Source of the DNA: Plazaster borealis
Lineage: Eukaryota > Echinodermata > Asteroidea > Forcipulatida > Labidiasteridae
NCBI GenBank assembly: GCA_021014325.1
Contig: JAJGQC010000059.1
Span: 62,001-126,000, forward strand
Length of the DNA stretch: 64,000 bases
Direction of reading: 5' to 3'
The position numbers were made by a program, and so were the translations under genes. A model generated the notes under the pieces. It made no database searches and was not told the origin of the DNA. It worked only from the letters and a program-made list of their open reading frames with translations. Positions 58,409 to 64,000 of the stretch are shown here, in pieces (the first letter of the stretch is position 1; every line of letters starts with the position of its first letter).

Positions 58409-60845
58409 ATCCTCAGAAAGATTGATTAGGAAAACCTGATCAATGCGGAAGGTCTCTGTAGAATGCAACGTGATCGGGATGACTAATCACCGGAGTTGGG
58501 CCTTGACACAGACTCATCAAGTCGTTGTACTTGCTCTCTGCAAGTTTAGGAGGGCTTCTAGGATAGGCAGGTGGAGGGTAATTCAGTTGGCCAATTGCTG
58601 TGAGCCTTGAGCTACCCTCGATGTCAATAGTGTCAAACGTTTCTTGGAGGTGCGAGAGTTTTACCATGATTTTAAGAGGTTTGCATTTTGTGACCTTAAC
58701 TTGCATTACCCTTTTCCAGTCTACTGGATTACCTTCGACTGTTGACCGTACCTTTAGAATATGCAAGGACTGCCCGAATTCTTTCCAGTCATGGATGTCC
58801 CCTGTTTGCACTTCTGTTACATGATAGTTAGTAGGGTGTTTCCTAGATGTTCTGATGAGGATAGAGAGTTGGGAAGGGAGAAATACATCCCCCGCGCTGG
58901 ACACTTGGCGCTCGATTGTACTATGAACGGAATCCCCTTCACTTTGACCATGGTTGGTCTCAAAAAAAAACAAAGTTACCTCTTTCACTGTTTTAGATTG
59001 GGATACAAAGTAGGTCAGCATGGCCGGTAAAATTGAGTTCTTGTTTTGTCCCACGCAGCCGTCGCTAAAAAGATCAACGGTATCCTTTCCTTGGTTGTCC
59101 AGTGTTTGCAAATACGTGTATAAATTGGACGCTATTTCGTTCGCACCGCGCTTCGCGATGCCCTCATGGTGGAGGAAGCAGAATCCATCCTTGCTACCTA
59201 ATTCGTAGATAGTGAAATCGTAACATGAAAGCCTACGTTTGTAGAACAGCGTCCCTCTCTCCGATCGTGGCAAGTATATGACTTGCTGGAGGTCAAATAC
59301 TGAGGCCTGGTACGATTTGGGATTCATGAGTGCTTGTTTTTTCTTGTCCGCTTTTATTTCTCGTACTTTGTTTTTTTCATTCGTGTGACTCATGTATTGC
59401 ACACTGATTCTTTCTTTTCTTTATCATCCCCTTTGTGATACGTCTCGCAAATTCCACACTGATCCTTTTTGGGCTTGTGGAACTTTAATTTCATGTCATT
59501 CAACACCCTTGCATACAACGTTCTAGAAGCTTTTAGGTTTGGGTTTTCTGCAATGTACAGATCGTACATTTTGTTCACATTGAGATCAGAAGCCAAGTAT
59601 TGGAAAGATGTGCTAGAGCGGCAGTAATGTGATTCAGCTCTAGGAAACCTGTTGATGTGAGCCTTGACCTCTTCTCTAAGATGTTTATCTTTCTCTTTTG
59701 TTTGCCTCCTCCCCTTTGCTCTTGTGCAAGTGTGTTACACAGTCCAAGTTTTTACGACAGTACGTACCTGACGATCTGATATTCCTACTGTACTGAGAAA
59801 CATTTTTTACAAACCCGAAAGGAGATGACATTATGCCTTCATCTTTAGGTAGGAAAAATGAGTGTTCCTCTTCTTGCGTGAACTACCTTTACATGGCTCT
59901 GAAACAATGTGACGTGCCACCCACTCTCTCTGTCCTTGCAGGCTACCAACTGAATAGAAAGCATTTCTTATTGATTCTCTTTGTTCTTTACTGAACTCAT
60001 CACACTCAAGTTTTCTGGCCTTGCAATATAAGCCGTTACATGTTGGTATCATTTGAGTTTTTCGTGCCGCCTTTAACCTGTCTGACTTTTCCGAATGGTA
60101 GGCATCTCCACTGTTTCGTTTTTCTTTTACGGTTTTATTCTTGGCTTGTTTTGATTGGATTTCAGGGGAATCCCGTTCAAAATCCATCTCTATCTGTGGT
60201 TCTCCTTCCACAATAAAGTTCTCTGGTTGCAGAGGAACTGTGATATTTGCACTGGATGAAGCTGACTTTAAGTTATGTTCGATATTAACAACTGGAGTTG
60301 ACACATTGCTTAAATTAAGTAGTGCAGAAAATGTATTGTGAGACTCACAAGTATTGCTGGACCTTAAAAATGTTCAAAGCATAACAGACAGTCACAATTA
60401 CTGCAAGCTGCAAAGATGTCCTCCTGACAAGTAAAATCTGAGCACTTCTGGACCACACCCTGTTGTGGAAATAGCGCTTCTTCGAGGTCAGGGGGGATTG
60501 TTGTTGTTTGAGATTCCGATATTGATGGGTTTGAGCCTGCAGTGTGAGAAAAGAATAGATCAGTGACGTAGCTCATGTGTGTGTGTGTGTGGGGGGGGGG
60601 TCGGGGGGGGGTCATATATTAGTACAAGACTTTCCCCCAAAGAAGCCCATATTTCCGGAAATGAGAGACTGTATTTCCCCCAAGTTTAAAGATTAGATTT
60701 CCGATATACTCTCAAAGTGAAATCCCAAATTTCAGAATACAGCCCAAATTTCTGAAATGTCAACCATAGTTAACGTTCAAATAAACAAATTTCTTTCATA
60801 ATTATTTTGCTTTTAGCAGAAACAATAAAACAAGGTATTTCTTAC

Positions 60846-60962
60846 AGGAATTGTTGGTCAGTTGGGATTCAAGCTCTTGTGGTGTTGTGTCCAATGCAGT
60901 AATGTCCAAAGTTGCATTCTCCTCGGGAATGCTGCTGATGCCCCCCGAGTCACCCTCATAGA
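60846..60962 (-). CDS. Transposon gene exon 5 (copy A of duplicated pair)
   Basis: This is 117 bp encoding YEGDSGGISSIPEENATLDI and ending LTNNS. It shares its first part and its upstream intron sequence with exon 3. Donor CCT|GTAAGA. Confidence 0.7.
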
Positions 60963-61227
60963 CTGAAACAGAATAATGCAATAATGGTTTAATGTGGAGA
61001 AAGAAAACAACTTAATCCTACATTTTACATTACACCTGAAAATAAAGAACTATTGTTCGAATAAAAGACCCTTTCTATACACAAATTGAGAAGTAACACT
61101 AGACTTAGTGAGGAATCTGGATATATGCACGCTCAGTTGCAACATTAAAAAAAACAAAAAAAACATAACAGAATACTGTAATAAAGACCACATAATATTG
61201 ATGATTAGGTATAACAGTAAAACTTAC

Positions 61228-61296
61228 TCTCTGCTGCATGGCCTAGTAATGTGCTAAGAGGCATGTCGTCTTCACCACTATCCCTGTCCTCAGTTC
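61228..61296 (-). CDS. Transposon gene exon 4 (copy A of duplicated pair)
   Basis: This is 69 bp encoding TEDRDSGEDDMPLSTLLGHA, nearly the same as exon 2. Phases are identical, so either copy can be skipped without a frameshift. Confidence 0.75.
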
Positions 61297-61400
61297 CTGT
61301 AGAATTAATCCAAAAACCATGGACTGATTATTGAAACAAATTTCATATACTTTGTGCTTTCAAACATAAAGTAGCAGGAACAAGTTAATCCAGAACTTAC

Positions 61401-61559
61401 TCTCTCCTGCATTCTTTTCTTGGGATTCAGCAGTTGTGTCCAATGTTGTTTGGTGTCCAATGTCTGGTGAGGTGTCTTGTGGTGTGGTGTCCAATGCAGA
61501 AACGTCCAATGTTGCATTCTCCTCGGAATGCTGCTGATGCCCCGAGTCACGCTCATAGA
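61401..61559 (-). CDS. Transposon gene exon 3 (copy B of duplicated pair)
   Basis: This is 159 bp with acceptor CTGTTTCAG and donor GA|GTAAGT. It encodes YERDSGHQQHSEENATLDVS and a TTLDT-rich acidic/threonine stretch. It is a paralogue of exon 5. Confidence 0.75.
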
Positions 61560-61690
61560 CTGAAACAGAATAATGCAATAATGTTTTAATGTGGAGAAAG
61601 AAAACAACTTAATCCTACATTTTACATTACACCTGAAAATAAATAACCATTGTTCGAATAAAGGATGATTAGGTATAAAGTAAAACTCAC

Positions 61691-61756
61691 TCTCTGCTGC
61701 ATGGTCTAGTAATGCGCTAAGAGGCATGTCGTCTTCACTATCACTGTCCTCAGTTT
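61691..61756 (-). CDS. Transposon gene exon 2 (copy B of duplicated pair)
   Basis: This is 66 bp encoding TEDSDSEDDMPLSALLDHAA, an acidic linker. Donor GA|GTGAGT. It is a paralogue of exon 4. Confidence 0.75.
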
Positions 61757-61886
61757 CTGTAAAATGCAAGAAAACAACAGTCTGATTAATGAAACAAATT
61801 ACATGTAGTTTGTGCTTTCAAAAATACTGTAGCAGGAAGAACTCTGAAATAATGCAAAATGTAAACAGACACTGACAAGAGCTTAC

Positions 61887-62071
61887 CTCCAGTGTCCTCC
61901 ATGTTTATCACTGTTCCCTTCCACCATGCTCTCCCCCACCTCATCTTAACTGTCTGGTAAAGTTTCAATGGGGGATGAAATTTCAGGTGTTCAGATAGCA
62001 CAACATTTCGACTCCCATCAGCCCACCTCACTAAAACATCCATTGCTAGCTCAGCCGGGTTGAGTCCAAGG
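61887..62071 (-). CDS. Transposon gene exon 1 (coding from 62043)
   Basis: Acceptor TTACCACAG, then ATG in a good context (AGCAATGG). It encodes MDVLVRWADGSRNVVL and KMRWGRAWWKGTVINMED, resembling a small Tudor/SH3-like chromatin reader module by its VRW-DGS and MxWGxxWWKG pattern (inference). Donor GAG|GTAAGC, phase 1. Confidence 0.75.
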
Positions 62072-62788
62072 CTGTGGTAAAAACAAACTTTAAAAAGTTA
62101 ACAAGTAGGCTTGTCACTCTTTATGTCTTAGTCCTAAAAAACATTAAGTTATTTTATAATTTCACATTGCAGGATGACTGTTTAACACTTTCCAGACTGT
62201 TTGTGCTGCAGTAATTCAATGGAAAATTACTTTCACTTCCCAGCCGGATAATCCCATGAATTGTGAAAATTAACCAGTAAATAGCCTTAACAATCATAGA
62301 CTATATCAATTTTTGTATCAACAACATGGAACATTCCTAAGTTAAGTTGTTTGTAGTGAGTTTAAAAATTTAATATTTATCATTTAGCCTGCATTATGAG
62401 CCATCTTGACAAATTTCTGCCAAAACGACATCATCAGTAACTTCATGACCGAGGCTACAAAGTACAATTGACATCGGTAATATTGTTATACTATCTACAG
62501 GCGTTTGTCACACGATAGCATGAATAAAATTACAGTACACTAACAAGACTAAACACTATTACTAGGCCAAGCCAAGGTCAAGGTCGGACAAGGCCAGTAA
62601 AGTTTAAACTCTCTTTCAATATCCACCACCCGCCGCCATCCCATACACATGGCCCGACCAAATCTAAGCGTTGATTTGTCAAATAAGCCATCCGATTTTA
62701 TAGTATTTATCAGAATTAGGTTAAATAACGAAACGTTAACGTAACGTTAACACAGTTTAAGTTATATTTTGATCGAAAATATACTCAC

Positions 62789-62835
62789 ATGATAACCCGC
62801 CATGTCGTTGTTAACTTGGACAGCTCCCATTCCAC
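62789..62835 (-). other. Candidate 5' UTR exon of the transposon gene
   Basis: A strong donor TATCAT|GTGAGT ends a short exon that could join the acceptor at 62072. The joined upstream ATG frame stops before the main ATG, so it would be a short upstream frame. The transcription start is unknown; the right border is approximate. Confidence 0.4.
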
Positions 62836-63070
62836 ACATACACAATGTTAGTGTGCATTACGTTCAAATACCAGACCCGCGTCCTCCATAGAAATAGTAT
62901 TTTATATGATTTTGTTTGATTCATTCACAAAAATACAGGTTACAAGGTTTTATTTGCAGCAGCACAACTCATGATACGTAATTTTAACAATATATTTATA
63001 AAAAAAGATCTTAAAAAAAAAAAAATAAATACGGCTCTTGAAAAAGAATATTATGTAAATATTCATGTAA

Positions 63071-63144
63071 GTCACTTCGTGAAACTGCGCGTAACAGGGC
63101 AGTCTGATCCCACGAAGTGACCTATCGTGATACGTCACTTTGTG
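63071..63144. promoter_or_regulatory. Right subterminal motif cluster
   Basis: It contains gtcacttcgtg at 63071, the inverted tcccacgaagtgacct at 63108-63123, and cgtcactttgtg at 63133. The block tatcgtgatacgtcac mirrors the left cluster. Confidence 0.6.
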
Positions 63145-63285
63145 AGCCCCAAATTATCATTATTGACAATGCGTCGCTTTTGTTTACTACTGTAAACAAC
63201 AATTTGAGATAAGGTTTCGTCCCAAAATTTTGAAAAAAAATTAAGACTTCACTTTTGTAATCCAAATATATAAAAAACTAATTTT

Positions 63286-63327
63286 CGCCAAAAAGTGAGA
63301 TAGGTCAGTTCGTGGGACCAGCGACGA
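63286..63327 (-). repeat. Right terminal inverted repeat of the 6.1-kb transposon
   Basis: It is the reverse complement of the left end: 'gagataggtcagttcgtggg' followed by 'accagcgacga'. Confidence 0.9.
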
Positions 63328-63331
63328 TATA

Positions 63332-64000
63332 TCCACTGTTTTCTTACTCCAGGGAAACCCAGATGTTTTCAGCACAGGTTTAGACATTCCAAACCCCTAC
63401 CAGAAATCATCTCGCTATTTCAGCGACCTCTGGAAGTCACTTCTAGATTTCTGGACAGGATTTTATGGAACCAGGATGGTCACCATCGCTGCTATAAATG
63501 TGAGGACAGTTTGTGTATTCAAGATTTTTATATTTTTTTCATTCTGTAGGCCTACATCTCTGTAAATGTAATGCTGAAGGTGCCAGTCAGAGTCGAATTT
63601 CCTTATAATAAGATCTGGTGCTGGCCAATACCTCTTTATAACAGGAACGTTGTTATAAGAGGACTGCAAAACAAAGAAACACACATAACAGCAGAAATGA
63701 GATTCAGGACTTCAGAATGTACTCTTTATAAGTACTACTACTAGAACCTCTTTATAACGGTGCTCTTTATAACAATGGTTGACTGAACGTGCCTGACAAT
63801 AGACTAATCATTGAAGATGTTGAAGAAAAACAAGTATAATTTTGAGGTTACATAAACATGTGGTAAAGGTAGTGTCATATTTTGGTAATGACACGGAAAA
63901 GAAATTGTGTAATTTTCATCCGAAATACTACTTATTATAAAGATGGTAATGGTAGTAAGCATCCTGCGAAATTACGAAACCCCAAACCCTTAAGCGACTT
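63332..64000. other. Right flank, nothing recognised
   Basis: No conserved coding signal. Repeated 'ctctttataac' phrases at about 63629-63770 hint at an old terminal-repeat element, but no partner end is inside the window. Confidence 0.4.

Larger units (their letters stand above)
58440..62071 (-). pseudogene. Transposon gene: DUF7869-like protein, interrupted
   Basis: One gene appears to run from an ATG at 62043 to a stop at 58440. It has five small 5' exons with matching phases, then a long region (60536-58440). The long region shows an N-terminal zinc-binding-like segment (CSDFTCQEDIFAACSNCDC then LLCFEHF), a conserved middle (MFLSTVGISDRQVRTVVKTW; FPRAESHYCRSST; FHKPKKDQCGICETY), and a C-terminal domain with HHEGIAKRGANEIA, DLFSDGCVGQNKN and GDSVHSTIER. 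This order matches a transposase-like invertebrate family I recall as DUF7869; the acidic residues in the last two motifs are candidates for an RNase H-like active site. The long region is broken by 1-bp shifts near 60380, 59860, 59800 and 59410, mostly in A/T runs, and by a TAA near 59733. Either the copy is dying or the sequence has homopolymer errors. Confidence 0.75.
57221..63327 (-). mobile_element. 6.1-kb DNA transposon with DUF7869-like gene
   Basis: Terminal inverted repeats start tcgtcgctggtcccacgaac at 57221. They are mirrored at 63288-63327, ending ...gggaccagcgacga, about 40 bp with few mismatches. TATA (or ATATAT, if the ends are set one base in) flanks both sides as a possible target duplication. 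Seven copies of a GTCACTTCGTG-type motif lie within ~300 bp of the two ends. The interior is filled by one minus-strand spliced gene. Together this is the architecture of a cut-and-paste transposon. I cannot assign it to a named superfamily with confidence. Confidence 0.85.

Noticed and set aside
59390..60304. Programmed ribosomal frameshifting as the explanation for the transposon gene's frame changes
   Set aside because: There are too many shifts, in both directions, without a shared slippery site, and a plain stop codon is also present.

Overview
This window is eukaryotic nuclear DNA from an animal, most likely an echinoderm or another marine invertebrate deuterostome. Coding sequence is split into short exons with GT/AG borders. 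Introns and spacers are packed with MITEs, tRNA-like repeats and foldback elements. The two recognisable host genes are metazoan. The species cannot be named from the sequence.

Layout. 1-2185: decayed Ty3/Gypsy pol fragment (+) with a probable 3' LTR. 2340-3098: non-autonomous hAT-type element with a perfect 8-bp target duplication. 3323-19400 (-): CCDC57, a coiled-coil centrosome/microtubule protein, in 13 exons whose phases join almost throughout. One exon carries an apparent frameshift, and one junction (exon 11 to 12) does not fit in phase. The CCDC57 introns hold a ~187-bp tandem repeat, TTAA-flanked MITEs, two tRNA-like sequences and an inverted pair of one repeat. 19.5-22.7 kb: spacer with repeats only.

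22753-29802 (-): five exons of an MGAT5/MGAT5B-like N-acetylglucosaminyltransferase. Their phases fit one another, but there is an in-frame TAA, a GT-to-AT change at one splice donor, and no C-terminal catalytic exons downstream. It is probably a pseudogene or truncated copy. 30.13-50.42 kb: a 20-kb satellite array built from ~415-bp short units and ~890-bp long units. The short unit looks like a deletion chimera of the two halves of the long unit.

50.4-57.2 kb: no gene seen. It holds a large foldback repeat and a 1.8-kb element with perfect terminal inverted repeats. 57221-63327: the most notable object, a complete-looking 6.1-kb DNA transposon with ~40-bp terminal inverted repeats and seven copies of a GTCACTTCGTG-like motif clustered at both ends. 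It carries one multi-exon minus-strand gene whose main part resembles the transposase-like family I recall as DUF7869. The gene has a tandem exon-pair duplication, and its long coding region is interrupted by several 1-bp indels (mostly at homopolymers) and one stop. 63.3-64 kb: nothing recognised.

How the parts relate: CCDC57 and the MGAT5-like locus lie in the same orientation. From memory their human relatives CCDC57 and MGAT5B are both on 17q25, so the linkage may be old. The mobile elements sit in introns and spacers. None interrupts an intact CCDC57 exon.
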